A DNA stretch of 54,982 nucleotides, from the NCBI GenBank assembly GCA_910588625.1, contig CAJUQN010000012.1, positions 1 through 54,982 on the forward strand, in the 5' to 3' direction. This DNA is from an uncultured Oscillospiraceae bacterium. Its GTDB lineage: Bacteria > Bacillota > Clostridia > Oscillospirales > Oscillospiraceae. This document shows, piece after piece, positions 40,870 to 49,609 of this stretch. Position 1 is the stretch's first letter; each line of letters opens with the position of its first letter. The notes under the pieces are model-generated. The model saw only the letters and a program-made list of their open reading frames with translations, was not told the origin of the DNA and made no database searches. The position numbers and the translations under genes were made by a program.

Positions 40870-42189
40870 ATGGGGAACCCCAGAGAGACAGCCGCGCTGA
40901 CTTTGGCCGCCTGTGAGCGGCAGGGGGCCTGGTCGGACGGCCATCTGAAACGGGCCATCCGGGAGCAGGACCTGGACCGCCGGGACGGGGCTCTGGCCAC
41001 CCGGCTGTGCTACGGGGTGCTGCAAAACAGGCTGCTGCTGGACTGGCGGCTGGGCCGGGTGTGCTCCATGAAGCTGAACAAATTGGATATCCGAATCCTG
41101 TGCGATCTGAGGGTAGCGGCGTATCAGATTCTATTTCTGGACAAGATTCCCCCAAGCGCTGCGGTAAATGAGGCGGTAAATCTGGCCAAAAAGCACAGCC
41201 GCAATCCGAGAGCGGCGGGGATGGTGAACGGGGTGCTCCGGGCGCTTTTGCGGGAGGAGACGCCGGAAATTAGGGGGAAGGACGAGCTTGAGACCCTTTC
41301 CATCCGTTACAGCCACCCCCAGTGGTTGGTGGAGGAGTTCGCGGGTCAGCTGGGCTTGGAGGGCGCGGAAGCGCTCCTAAAAGCCGACAACGAACAGCCC
41401 CCCACCGCCGCTCAGGTGAACACATTGAATACCAGATCGGAAAAGCTGGCGGAAGAGTTGCGGGAAGCCGGCGGGTCGGTGGAGCCTCACCCCTGGCTTT
41501 CAAACTGCCTTTTGCTCACGGGCACAGGGGATTTGGAGCGTTTGGACGCCTTCCAGCGAGGGGATTTTTATGTACAGGATGCTGCCTCCCGCCTGGCGGT
41601 GATGGCTGCAGACCCAAAGCCGGCAAGCCGCGTGCTGGACTGCTGCGCCGCCCCCGGAGGAAAGTCCTTCGCCGCCGCCATCGCTATGGAGAACCGGGGA
41701 GAGCTGATGTCCTGCGACATCCATCCCCACAAGATCAAGCTGCTGGAGGCGGGCCGGGACCGGCTGGGGCTATCCATCGTGATCCCAACCCTCCAGAACG
41801 CCGCACAGACCCGGGAGGACTGGCTGGAAGGCTTTGACGCGGTGCTGACGGATGTCCCCTGCTCCGGGCTTGGCATCATCCGCAAGAAGCCGGACATACG
41901 ATATAAAGACCCGGAACCCATGAAGGGCCTGCCCAGGGTTCAGAGGGGCATTTTGGACAACTGCGCCCGGTACGTCCGCCCCGGAGGAACGCTGGTGTAT
42001 TCCACCTGCACCGTCCTGCCAAGGGAGAATGGGGACGTGGTGGACGGTTTCCTGGCGGAGCATCCGGACTTCGGGCTCGAGCCCTTTCCCCTGCCCCAAT
42101 TTGGGGAACAGCCAGGAAAAGTGACTTTCTGGCCCCATATCCATGGAACAGATGGCTTTTTCGTGGCCAAGCTGCGCAGAAAGGGGTGA
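40870..42189 (+). CDS. rsmB: 16S rRNA (cytosine-967-C5)-methyltransferase RsmB
   Basis: 439 aa. An N-terminal NusB-like helical domain (1-130) precedes a SAM methyltransferase domain. The SAM-binding loop is CCAAPGGKSFAAA; DVPCSGLGIIRKKPD holds the proton-handling Cys, and the catalytic TCT Cys is in VYSTCTVLPREN. It marks m5C967 of 16S rRNA. AGGAGTG is upstream of the ATG, 4 nt after fmt. Confidence 0.96.
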   Translation: MGNPRETAALTLAACERQGAWSDGHLKRAIREQDLDRRDGALATRLCYGVLQNRLLLDWRLGRVCSMKLNKLDIRILCDLRVAAYQILFLDKIPPSAAVNEAVNLAKKHSRNPRAAGMVNGVLRALLREETPEIRGKDELETLSIRYSHPQWLVEEFAGQLGLEGAEALLKADNEQPPTAAQVNTLNTRSEKLAEELREAGGSVEPHPWLSNCLLLTGTGDLERLDAFQRGDFYVQDAASRLAVMAADPKPASRVLDCCAAPGGKSFAAAIAMENRGELMSCDIHPHKIKLLEAGRDRLGLSIVIPTLQNAAQTREDWLEGFDAVLTDVPCSGLGIIRKKPDIRYKDPEPMKGLPRVQRGILDNCARYVRPGGTLVYSTCTVLPRENGDVVDGFLAEHPDFGLEPFPLPQFGEQPGKVTFWPHIHGTDGFFVAKLRRKG

Positions 42190-42194
42190 TCCCC

Positions 42195-43247
42195 ATGCCC
42201 GACCTGAAATCCATGACCCCGGAGGAGCTTGAAGTGTACTTCAAGGAGCTGGGTCAGCCCAAATTCCGGGCCATGCAGGTGTTCCGCTGGCTCCACCAGG
42301 GCGTGGAGTCCTTCGACGGGATGACGAACCTGCCCAAGGCCCTGCGGGAGAAGCTGAAAGCGGAGTGCACCCTCACCGTTCCCAAAGTGGAGCGCAAACA
42401 AGTATCGAACTTGGACGGCACCATCAAATATCTGTGGCGTCTTGGTGACGGAAATTGTGTGGAAACAGTTTTGATGCGCTACAGGCATGGGAATACTGTA
42501 TGTGTATCCAGCCAGGTGGGGTGCAATATGGGCTGTGTGTTCTGTGCCTCCACCCTGGGAGGGAAGGTCCGGGACCTGACTCCAGCGGAAATTTTGGACC
42601 AGGTAATATTTACTAAAAAGGACAGCGGGGAGGCCATCTCCAACATTGTTATGATGGGAATCGGGGAGCCATTAGACAATTTTGACCACGTTTTGCGGTT
42701 TTTGACCCTGGTAAATCACCCAGAGGGGATAAATATCGGGATGCGCCACATCTCCCTGTCCACCTGCGGACTGGTAAACAAAATTGACAAACTGGCCCAG
42801 CTTGGGTTACAATTGACGCTAAGCGTTTCCCTCCACGCCCCGGACGACGAGACCCGCTCCCGGCTCATGCCGGTGAACAGGTCGGTGGGGGTGGACCTGC
42901 TTATGGAGACCTGCCGCCGGTATTTCGAGACCACCGGGCGGCGCATTTCCTACGAGTACGCTATGGTAGACGGTGTGAACGACGGGGACGAACAGGCGGA
43001 CCAGCTGTCCCAGCTCTTGAAGGGCCAGCCGGGACACGTAAACCTCATACCATTGAATGAGGTGGCGGAGTCGCCGCTGAAGCCCAGCCGCCGGGTGCGG
43101 CAATTTCAGCAGAGGCTGGAGAGTCACGGCGTCACCGCCACGGTGCGGCGGAAGCTGGGGGGCGACATCGACGCCTCCTGCGGCCAACTGCGCAGGAAGA
43201 GGATCATGGAGGGAGAGACCCATACCCCAGAGGAGGGATCGACTTGA
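42195..43247 (+). CDS. rlmN: Dual-specificity RNA methyltransferase RlmN
   Basis: 350 aa, a radical-SAM enzyme that methylates C2 of A2503 in 23S rRNA and A37 of some tRNAs. The 4Fe-4S cysteines are in VGCNMGCVFCAST. The methyl-carrying Cys is in GDIDASCGQLRRK near the C-terminus, and GEPLDNFDHV and SLHAPDDETRSRLMPVN are also typical. ATG 42195 follows AAAGGGG by 8 nt; the GTG at 42186 overlaps the rsmB stop and is less likely. It overlaps the phosphatase by 4 nt. Confidence 0.96.
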   Translation: MPDLKSMTPEELEVYFKELGQPKFRAMQVFRWLHQGVESFDGMTNLPKALREKLKAECTLTVPKVERKQVSNLDGTIKYLWRLGDGNCVETVLMRYRHGNTVCVSSQVGCNMGCVFCASTLGGKVRDLTPAEILDQVIFTKKDSGEAISNIVMMGIGEPLDNFDHVLRFLTLVNHPEGINIGMRHISLSTCGLVNKIDKLAQLGLQLTLSVSLHAPDDETRSRLMPVNRSVGVDLLMETCRRYFETTGRRISYEYAMVDGVNDGDEQADQLSQLLKGQPGHVNLIPLNEVAESPLKPSRRVRQFQQRLESHGVTATVRRKLGGDIDASCGQLRRKRIMEGETHTPEEGST

Positions 43248-43981
43248 ACATTTTTGGAGTGACGGACATCGGCTGTCACAGAAAAGACAACCAGGACAGC
43301 TATGCCATCCGTCAGCTGGGTGAGAACGCCGCGCTGCTGGTGGTCTGTGACGGCATGGGCGGCGCCCAGGCGGGCAGTGTGGCCAGCTCGGTGGCGGTGG
43401 AGACCTTCATTGCCTCCGTAGAGGCGGCGCTGGCCGGGGGCATCCCCTGGGACCTGACTCAGCGGGAGCAGACGCTGGTATCGGCCTGCCATGAGGCCAA
43501 CGACAGGGTGCACCGGCTCAGTTTGGAAAATCCGGAGTATGAGGGTATGGGCACCACTCTGGTGGCGGCTCTGGTGCAGCCCGGTGCGGCCTGCCTGGTC
43601 CACGTGGGGGACAGCCGGGCCTATGAGTTGAGCGGCGGCTCCATCCGTCAGGCCACGGTGGACCATTCCCTGGTGCAGCTGCTGGTGGACCGGGGGGAGA
43701 TCACCCCTGCCGAGGCCAGAGTACATCCCCGGAAAAACCTCATCACCCGCGCCCTGGGTGTGGACAGCCATGTGGAATGCGATGTCAACTGGCTGAAGCC
43801 GGAGGCGGGCAGCCGCCTGCTGCTGTGCAGCGACGGGTTGAGCAACGTGCTGGAGGACGAGACGATTTTGGGCGTCAGCGGACAGCAGGGAGAGGCGGAG
43901 GATTTCTGTCGGGCACTGCTGGCGCTGACGCTGGAGCGGGGCGCGCCGGACAACGTGACCGTTGTGCTGGCGCAGCTGTGA
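43244..43981 (+). CDS. prpC: PP2C-type serine/threonine phosphatase (Stp1/PrpC)
   Basis: 245 aa, metal-dependent, dephosphorylating targets of the downstream PASTA kinase. The PP2C motifs run in order: DIGCHRKDNQDSY, VVCDGMGGAQAGSVAS, GTTLVAALVQ, VGDSRAYEL, LCSDGLSNVL and DNVTVVLAQL, with the metal-binding Asp residues in DNQD, DGMGG, SDG and DN. The start is TTG 43244 behind GAGGAGGG. The pair prpC-prkC is conserved across Firmicutes. Confidence 0.95.
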   Translation: MNIFGVTDIGCHRKDNQDSYAIRQLGENAALLVVCDGMGGAQAGSVASSVAVETFIASVEAALAGGIPWDLTQREQTLVSACHEANDRVHRLSLENPEYEGMGTTLVAALVQPGAACLVHVGDSRAYELSGGSIRQATVDHSLVQLLVDRGEITPAEARVHPRKNLITRALGVDSHVECDVNWLKPEAGSRLLLCSDGLSNVLEDETILGVSGQQGEAEDFCRALLALTLERGAPDNVTVVLAQL

Positions 43982-43998
43982 CGAGGAGGACTTTTACC

Positions 43999-46098
43999 AT
44001 GGATCAATACATAGGTAAAATGCTCGACAATCGGTATGAGATCATAGAGTGCATCGGCACCGGCGGCATGGCTATGGTGTTCAAGGCCCGGGACCACCGG
44101 CTGAACCGGCTGGTGGCGGTGAAGATCCTCAAGCCGGAGCTAGCTAGCGACGCGGACTTCCGCCGCCGTTTCCACGACGAGTCTCAGGCTGTGGCCATGC
44201 TGTCCCACGCCAACATCGTCTCGGTGTACGACGTGAGCCACTCCGACGGGCTGAACTATATTGTCATGGAGCTGATCGACGGCCTGACCCTCAAGCAATA
44301 TATGCAGCGCCGGGGTACGCCGCTGAACTGGCGGGAGGCCCAGCATTTCATCACCCAGATCATGCGGGCACTGAGTCACGCTCACGGCCGGGGCATCATC
44401 CACCGGGACATCAAGCCCCACAATATTATGGTGCTGCGGGACGGCAGCGTAAAGGTCACCGATTTCGGCATCGCCCGGCTGGCCAGCGCCGCCCAGAGCA
44501 CCATGACCCAGGAGGCCATCGGCTCGGTCCACTATATCTCGCCGGAGCAGGCCAAGGGCAGCCATGTGGACTGCCGGACAGACATTTATTCCGCGGGTGT
44601 GGTGCTGTACGAGATGACCACCGGGCGGCTGCCCTTTGAAGGGGACACCCCTGTGGCGGTGGCCATTCAGCACATCAAATCCATCCCGGTGCCCCCTTGC
44701 GACCTGAATCCGGATATCCCCAAGGGGCTGGAGGCCATCACCTTGAAGGCCATGGCTCCCGATTTGGCCCAGCGGTATGCCTCTGCGGAGGAAATGCTGG
44801 ACGATTTGAAGGAGTTCCGGAAAAATCCAGATTTTGAGCCCGTGGTGGTGAATCTGGAGGAAGACCCGGACGAACCCACCCAGCGGGTGCCCACCAAGGT
44901 CATCACCGCCTCCGTGCGGGTACCGATGGAGCGGGAGCAGCGCCGGGAGCCGGAGCGCCCCCCTCAGCCCGAGCGGCAGCGCCGCCGGCCGGATGATTAC
45001 GACGAATACGATTACGATGACGAGCCGCCCCGGCATGGCGGCGGTGTGGCGGCGGCTGTGGTGGCCATCATACTCATTGTGGCGCTGATCGGCGGCATCT
45101 TCTATTTCCTTTGGAACTTTATCGGGAAAGAGCTGTTGAACCCCCAGACTCAGGAATATGAGACGCCCAACCTGCTGGGCTATACCCTGGAGGAGCTGAG
45201 AGCGAAGCCGGAGCTGCTGGACGGGTTCGAGCTGGTGGAGGGCTCCGTGGTGTTCAGCGAGGAGTACCCGGAGGACCAGGTCTGTGAGCAGGACCCCGCC
45301 CCCGGCGAGATGGTGAAGGAGGGCGGCAAGTCCATCACCGTCAACATCAGCGGCGGAAAAGACGAGATGTATATGCCCGATGTGTATAACAGGGATGTCC
45401 GCGAGGTACTGAAGATCCTCCAGGACGACATGGGGCTGAGGGTAACGGACCAGCAGAGGGAATTTGACGATAAGATCACGGAGAATTTTGTCATCTCCTC
45501 CACTCCCATCGCCAACACCAAGGTGGAGAAGGGACAGGAGGTGTCCATCGTCATCAGCAAAGGGCCTCAGAAAAAGACGCGCACAGTGCCGCCGCTGACG
45601 GGAATGACCCTGGAAAAGGCCCAGGAGACTCTGGCGGGAATGGGGCTGAGGGCCAACGTGGAAGAGCATTACACCGACGAGCAGCCGGCGGGCAGGGTGT
45701 TCTGGCAGAGCGTTGACGTGAACAATGAGGTGGAGGAGGGCGCCACCATTGACCTGTACGTGAGCCTTGGCCCGGAGCCGGAGCCGTCTGCGGAGCCGTC
45801 GCCCTCCGATGAGGTGCCGGGCAGCGAACCGCCGGCCAGCGACCAGCTCCCCGACCCCACCCTGGATGTGGCCGCGCCCGCCACCACCAAGACCTACACC
45901 GTGGACCTGGGCAGCTATGAGGGCATGGTGGACCTGCGCGTGGTGGTGGGAGACGTTGAGGTCTTTAAGGGTACGGTGGACGCCAACCAGAGCCTGAGCA
46001 AGAGCGTGCCCATCACCGGGTCCGGCGCCCAGATTGTGTACGTCTATATTAACAACTCGCTGGTAGGCAGTGAGCGCATCGACTTCTCTCAGCCATGA
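43999..46098 (+). CDS. prkC: PASTA-domain serine/threonine kinase (PrkC/PknB type)
   Basis: 699 aa. The N-terminal kinase (about 8-270) has the Gly loop GTGGMAMVFKARD, the catalytic Lys in AVKILKP, HRDIKPHN, DFGIARL and SPEQA. A basic/acidic linker and one transmembrane helix (about 350-372) lead to three PASTA domains (about 385-590). These sense muropeptides or lipid II outside the cell. The last 75 residues form a beta-rich C-terminal domain (TYTVDLGSYEGMVDLRVVV) after a Pro/Glu/Ser linker. ATG 43999 follows GAGGAGG. Such kinases control cell-wall synthesis and spore germination, a link to spoVM-spoIVA only by position. Confidence 0.96.
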   Translation: MDQYIGKMLDNRYEIIECIGTGGMAMVFKARDHRLNRLVAVKILKPELASDADFRRRFHDESQAVAMLSHANIVSVYDVSHSDGLNYIVMELIDGLTLKQYMQRRGTPLNWREAQHFITQIMRALSHAHGRGIIHRDIKPHNIMVLRDGSVKVTDFGIARLASAAQSTMTQEAIGSVHYISPEQAKGSHVDCRTDIYSAGVVLYEMTTGRLPFEGDTPVAVAIQHIKSIPVPPCDLNPDIPKGLEAITLKAMAPDLAQRYASAEEMLDDLKEFRKNPDFEPVVVNLEEDPDEPTQRVPTKVITASVRVPMEREQRREPERPPQPERQRRRPDDYDEYDYDDEPPRHGGGVAAAVVAIILIVALIGGIFYFLWNFIGKELLNPQTQEYETPNLLGYTLEELRAKPELLDGFELVEGSVVFSEEYPEDQVCEQDPAPGEMVKEGGKSITVNISGGKDEMYMPDVYNRDVREVLKILQDDMGLRVTDQQREFDDKITENFVISSTPIANTKVEKGQEVSIVISKGPQKKTRTVPPLTGMTLEKAQETLAGMGLRANVEEHYTDEQPAGRVFWQSVDVNNEVEEGATIDLYVSLGPEPEPSAEPSPSDEVPGSEPPASDQLPDPTLDVAAPATTKTYTVDLGSYEGMVDLRVVVGDVEVFKGTVDANQSLSKSVPITGSGAQIVYVYINNSLVGSERIDFSQP

Positions 46099-46982
46099 CA
46101 GGACGCATTGTCAAGGCCCTCAGCGGGTTTTACTACGTGGATACGGGGGAGGGCGCGCCCATCCCCTGCCGGGGGCGGGGGAGGCTTCGCCACCAGAGGG
46201 TCAGCCCCCTGGTGGGGGACCGGGTGGACATCACCGTCACCGGCGAGGGGACGGGCATGGTGGACGCCATCCAGCCCCGGAAAAACCAGTTCAGCCGCCC
46301 GGCGGTGGCCAACATCGACCAGATGGTGATGGTGTGCTCCGGGGCCATCCCGGTGACGGACCCTTACCTCATCGACCGCATGACGGCGATGGCGGAGTGG
46401 AAAAGGTGCGAGCCCCTCATCCTGTTCAATAAGTGCGATTTGGAGCGGGCGGATGCTCTGGCGGAGCTGTACCGGAGCGCCGGATTCCCCACGCTCCAAG
46501 TCAGCGCCGGGACGGGGGAGGGAGTGGACAGCCTTGCCGCCGCCATCGCTGGCAAAGTCTCCGCCTTCACCGGGAATTCCGGGGTGGGAAAGTCCAGCAT
46601 TCTCAATGCCCTCCAGCCGGGGTTCAGGCTGGACGTGGGCGAAGTCAGCGAGAAGCTGGGCCGGGGCCGGCACACCACCCGCCACGTGGAGCTGTTCCCG
46701 GTGGCGGGGGGATGGGTGGCGGATACGCCGGGGTTTTCCTCCTTCGACGTGGAGCAGATGGAGGCCATCCCGAAGGATGAGCTGGCCGGGGCCTTTCGGG
46801 AGTTCGGCCCCTATGTGGACCTGTGCCGGTTTCAAGGGTGCGCCCACGTGAAGGAGAGGGGCTGCGCCGTCCGGGAGGCGGTAGCGGAGGGGAAGATATC
46901 CCCCGGCCGCCACAGGAGCTACGTTCGGCTGTACGAACAGGCAAAGGAAATCCCCGAATGGGAGCTGGCCAAAAACAAATGA
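46095..46982 (+). CDS. rsgA: Ribosome small-subunit-dependent GTPase A (RsgA)
   Basis: 295 aa, a circularly permuted GTPase that helps mature the 30S subunit. An OB-fold domain (1-70) comes first. The GTPase motifs are in permuted order: NKCDLE (G4), GNSGVGKSS (G1), HTTRH (G2) and DTPGFSSF (G3). A zinc-binding C-terminal domain ends with CRFQGCAHVKERGCAV. The start overlaps prkC (ATGA). A perfect 14-bp terminator hairpin follows, ending the priA-rsgA block. Confidence 0.96.
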   Translation: MTGRIVKALSGFYYVDTGEGAPIPCRGRGRLRHQRVSPLVGDRVDITVTGEGTGMVDAIQPRKNQFSRPAVANIDQMVMVCSGAIPVTDPYLIDRMTAMAEWKRCEPLILFNKCDLERADALAELYRSAGFPTLQVSAGTGEGVDSLAAAIAGKVSAFTGNSGVGKSSILNALQPGFRLDVGEVSEKLGRGRHTTRHVELFPVAGGWVADTPGFSSFDVEQMEAIPKDELAGAFREFGPYVDLCRFQGCAHVKERGCAVREAVAEGKISPGRHRSYVRLYEQAKEIPEWELAKNK

Positions 46983-47026
46983 ACAAGGGAGTCCATCGAG
47001 CTTGCTCAATGGACTCCCTTGTGTTT
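46983..47026 (+). terminator. Terminator after rsgA
   Basis: Perfect 14-bp stem ACAAGGGAGTCCAT / ATGGACTCCCTTGT with a 12-nt loop, then GTTTT. Confidence 0.85.
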
Positions 47027-47102
47027 TAGAGATGCGTAGGAACATATCTTGTCGTATGGAAAATGGGCAAGGCCCACTTCAATTTTGTGGTGCGTATCCC
47101 TG

Positions 47103-47201
47103 TTAAGCGTTCAGGTAAGGATAATACGCGACGTAATAGAAGACGTTCATCTCGTGGGCGTCAGCGCCGCTGCGAGTCATGCGCTCATTGTTCTCAAACA
47201 T
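47103..47201 (-). CDS. Unrecognised 32-aa microprotein
   Basis: A 32-codon frame with a clean AAAGGAGA ribosome binding site 8-9 nt before the ATG. It is polar at first (MFENNERMTRSGADAHEM) and ends with an aromatic patch, NVFYYVAYYPYLNA. That patch could contact a membrane or pack with itself. It lies 67 bp downstream of the second microprotein on the same strand and probably shares its transcript, running toward the rsgA terminator. No family recognised. The good ribosome binding sites on both are the main evidence; such short frames can still arise by chance. Confidence 0.45.
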   Translation of the reverse strand: MFENNERMTRSGADAHEMNVFYYVAYYPYLNA

Positions 47202-47268
47202 GGATTTTCATCTCCTTTCCTGTTTTAAATCATATGATAGAAGCGTAATACTTCCAGTAAATTTTTTC

Positions 47269-47376
47269 TCAAGAGTGGAAAATCATCTGAATCAGGGTTT
47301 TCACACCGCCGACGATCTTCCGTTCCTCCGCGCCATAGCGCTGCTGCATCTCCATCAGGTTGTTACAATCGTACAT
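47269..47376 (-). CDS. Unrecognised 35-aa microprotein
   Basis: A 35-codon frame preceded by AAAGGAGGTG, an almost perfect anti-Shine-Dalgarno match, 9 nt before the ATG. It begins MYDCNNLMEMQQRYGAEERK and ends with an amphipathic, hydrophobic part, IVGGVKTLIQMIFHS. TATACT lies 29-34 nt upstream of the start and could be a -10; the -35 is poor, which might mean an alternative sigma factor. The gene is divergent from spoVM, 253 bp away. No family recognised. Confidence 0.5.
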   Translation of the reverse strand: MYDCNNLMEMQQRYGAEERKIVGGVKTLIQMIFHS

Positions 47377-47471
47377 GGTGTTAATCACCTCCTTTACGAA
47401 CACTAGTATACTACCATCCGGATTAAAAAGGAAGTGGGGAGTTGTACGATATTACCAAAACAGATGTCTAA

Positions 47472-47487
47472 TTTTTGTGCACAAAAA
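47472..47487. promoter_or_regulatory. Perfect 16-bp palindrome between the microproteins and spoVM
   Basis: TTTTTGTGCACAAAAA lies in the 253-bp divergent region, about 96 bp before the upper microprotein start and 142 bp before spoVM. It could be an operator. I find no exact second copy in the window. Confidence 0.4.
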
Positions 47488-47628
47488 CGGATATTTGAAA
47501 ATTCGACAGAAGTTTCCTTCAAAAAATCTGATAGAAAGCCGTATTCTACCCCGAAATTGCATGAACGAGACAACCTTCCTTCACATATGCTGATATATAT
47601 CCCGCCGTTGAGAAAGGGGGTCGTTTCC

Positions 47629-47700
47629 ATGCGGGTGGTCGTGGTGAAATTTCCCAAGGCGCTGTGCGGCCTGATGCGCAAGATATTCCATATGGATTGA
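47629..47700 (+). CDS. spoVM: Stage V sporulation protein SpoVM
   Basis: A 23-aa peptide, MRVVVVKFPKALCGLMRK..., behind AAAGGGGG 8 nt upstream of the ATG. It aligns without gaps to the known 26-aa SpoVM: Lys7, Pro9, Lys10, Leu12, Gly14 and Arg17 match, and Pro9 is the residue known to set its membrane position. SpoVM is an amphipathic helix that sits on the convex forespore membrane and recruits SpoIVA to start coat assembly. The place just after the prpC-prkC-rsgA block is the same as in Bacillus, where rpe and thiN lie between. Here it is followed directly by a SPOCS-LysM gene and spoIVA. Confidence 0.85.
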   Translation: MRVVVVKFPKALCGLMRKIFHMD

Positions 47701-47789
47701 ACCCGTTGACAGGACCGGGGGACAGGGTGGCATATCCCGGGAAGCTCCCTCATATAGTGTCACAGAATACGTGCAAGGAGAGGAAGCCT

Positions 47790-49301
47790 ATGGATATGGA
47801 ACTGCGGCGCGTTACGCTGGAGGGTTACCGCTGTGTGGCGCATGACCTGTTCTCTCAAGAGGAGACGCTGGAGAGCATCGTACCTGACGCCTGTCCGGAC
47901 ATTGCCCGGATTGTCTCGGCATCGGGGAAGGTGTTTCTCAAAGACAAAGAGCTGGGGGAGGGCGCCCTTCGGCTCAATGGGACCGCCAGAGTGACAGTAC
48001 TGTACATACCCGAAGGGGAGGAACTGCCGCGGGCACTGGAAGTGTCCATTCCCTTCCAGTGCGTCCGGGATGACCCCAAATTCCACGCGGGCTGCCCGGT
48101 GCTGGCGGACCTTCAGGCCCCAAGCGCGGACGCTCGGACCATCAATCCCCGAAAAATGCTGGTGCGGGTGAATCTGTCCGTGTGGACAGCCGCTTATGAA
48201 CGGGAGAGCCGGGAGCTGTCCGCCGATCTGACCGGCGGTGAGGGGGAGGGCCTGCAAAAGCTGGTCACCCCGCGGAAGTGCTGCGTCATACCCGACGTGA
48301 CGGAAAAGACGTTTGCCTTCTCCGATGTGCTGCGCCCGCCCGCCTCCCGGCCAGAGATCGAGGAGCTGCTATCCTGCCGGGCGGAGCTGGGAACGGCGGA
48401 CGCTAAGTTTATCGGAAAAAAGCTGGTGCTCAAAGGCGACGTGCAGCTTTCGGTGCTGTACCGCTCCGGAGAGGGGCTGAACCAGACCCGATTTGAGCTG
48501 CCATACTCCCAGATTTTGGACATTGGCGAGCTGCCCGACGAGACAGAGCCCGAGGTGACGGTGGTAGTCAAAAACGTGGACTGCCGCGCCCGGGAAGGCG
48601 AGTTAGAGGTCGCACTGGAAATGCTGGCCCAGGCGGCAGTCTGGGAGCGGCGCTCCGTGGAGCTCATCAGCGACGCCTACTGTGTGGGTCAACCCATCGA
48701 CGTAGAGCGGTCGCCGGTGTGGCTATGTACGCTGGCGGAGCGTTCCGTCCGGCGGGAGATGGGCCGGAAGCTGTGCGAATCTGGTATTCCCGCCAAGCAG
48801 GTGTTGGACTGCGCCGCCACGGTGTCCTCTGTGACCGGCGCGCCCGCCGAGGGAGGGATGGAGTTCACCGCCCAGGTGAATGCCTCTGTGCTGTATCTCA
48901 GTGAGGACGACGCGTTGTGCGGTGTGGAGGCGGAGATCCCCGTGACCTGCCGGATGGATGTGCCGGAGGGCTGTGAGTGCGCCTGCCGCTGCCGTGCGGT
49001 GGGAGAGGCCACCGCTGTGCCTGTTACCGGCGGGCTGGAGGTACGCTTTGAGGCTGAGTTTGGGTGGAGCATTACCCGAGACGAGCAGGTGGCCTGCGTC
49101 ACTGATGTGAAGCCAGGGGCGGTGCAGGAAAGCGGCCCGCGTCCGTCGGTTGTCATCCGCCGCATGGAGCGCGGCGAAGCCCTGTGGGATATTGCCAAAT
49201 CCTGTGGTTCCACGGTGGCGGACATCTGCTCCGCGAATACCCTGCCCGGCGAGGAAGCAGATGCCGGCACGCTGCTCCTCATCCCCGCTCGGAGGACGTA
49301 A
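47790..49301 (+). CDS. SPOCS (DUF3794) and LysM protein, SipL-like spore coat morphogen
   Basis: 503 aa. At least two, probably three, SPOCS/DUF3794 domains fill residues ~1-440: VPDACPDIARIVSASGKVFLKDKE near the start, IEELLSCRAELGTADAKFIGKKLVLKGDVQLSVLYR in the middle, LDCAATVSSVTGAPAEGGMEFTAQVNASVLYL later. A single LysM domain ends the protein (about 453-500, RMERGEALWDIAKSCGSTVADICSANTLPG). This is the architecture of C. difficile SipL, the SpoIVA partner that replaces SpoVID in Clostridia. ATG 47790 follows AAGGAGAG. With spoVM before it and spoIVA after, a role in attaching the coat base layer is a strong inference. Its stop lies 4 bp before the second full repeat element. Confidence 0.85.
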   Translation: MDMELRRVTLEGYRCVAHDLFSQEETLESIVPDACPDIARIVSASGKVFLKDKELGEGALRLNGTARVTVLYIPEGEELPRALEVSIPFQCVRDDPKFHAGCPVLADLQAPSADARTINPRKMLVRVNLSVWTAAYERESRELSADLTGGEGEGLQKLVTPRKCCVIPDVTEKTFAFSDVLRPPASRPEIEELLSCRAELGTADAKFIGKKLVLKGDVQLSVLYRSGEGLNQTRFELPYSQILDIGELPDETEPEVTVVVKNVDCRAREGELEVALEMLAQAAVWERRSVELISDAYCVGQPIDVERSPVWLCTLAERSVRREMGRKLCESGIPAKQVLDCAATVSSVTGAPAEGGMEFTAQVNASVLYLSEDDALCGVEAEIPVTCRMDVPEGCECACRCRAVGEATAVPVTGGLEVRFEAEFGWSITRDEQVACVTDVKPGAVQESGPRPSVVIRRMERGEALWDIAKSCGSTVADICSANTLPGEEADAGTLLLIPARRT

Positions 49302-49305
49302 CCTG

Positions 49306-49546
49306 CTCTTTCTTTGTAACGAGAAAGTAGACAAAAAGAAACTTCTAGACCGTTGCGAAAGCGGAAGTACAATCAAGTGTTTGCCTGGTAACAGGAGAAA
49401 AGGGGAAATTTATAGATTTATTATTTTGAGGCCGTGCGGAAATGGATGGATTTCCGCACGGCCTCAAAATTTGGGAATGGAATAGAGGGTGATCTAACAG
49501 TTTCTTTTTTCGCTCCCTTTTTTCTTTACAAAGAAAAAAGGGAAGC
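49306..49546. repeat. Dispersed palindromic element, full copy 2
   Basis: About 240 bp with the same order of blocks as 29156-29400. The first hairpin is short (CTTTCT / AGAAAG, 49308-49327). The left arm (49331-49367) reads ACAAAAAGAAACTTCTAGAC. The central stem is perfect over 21 bp, ATTTTGAGGCCGTGCGGAAAT with loop GGATGG (49423-49470). The right arm starts GATCTAACAGTTTC (49491), and a closing hairpin CCCTTTTTTCTTT-ACA-AAGAAAAAAGGG ends at 49542. It lies between the SipL-like gene and spoIVA. No coding potential is visible; the 308-base gap holds little else. Confidence 0.8.
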
Positions 49547-49609
49547 CGTCATATTTGCCGGCTTATCCCCATACAAATGGAATTGAGTATGCGTGAGGAG
49601 GGTTCAGCT

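Noticed and set aside
46983..47628. Possible structural RNA between rsgA and spoVM
   Set aside because: I see no tRNA-like cloverleaf or known RNA motif; the region is better explained by a terminator, two microproteins and a divergent promoter region.
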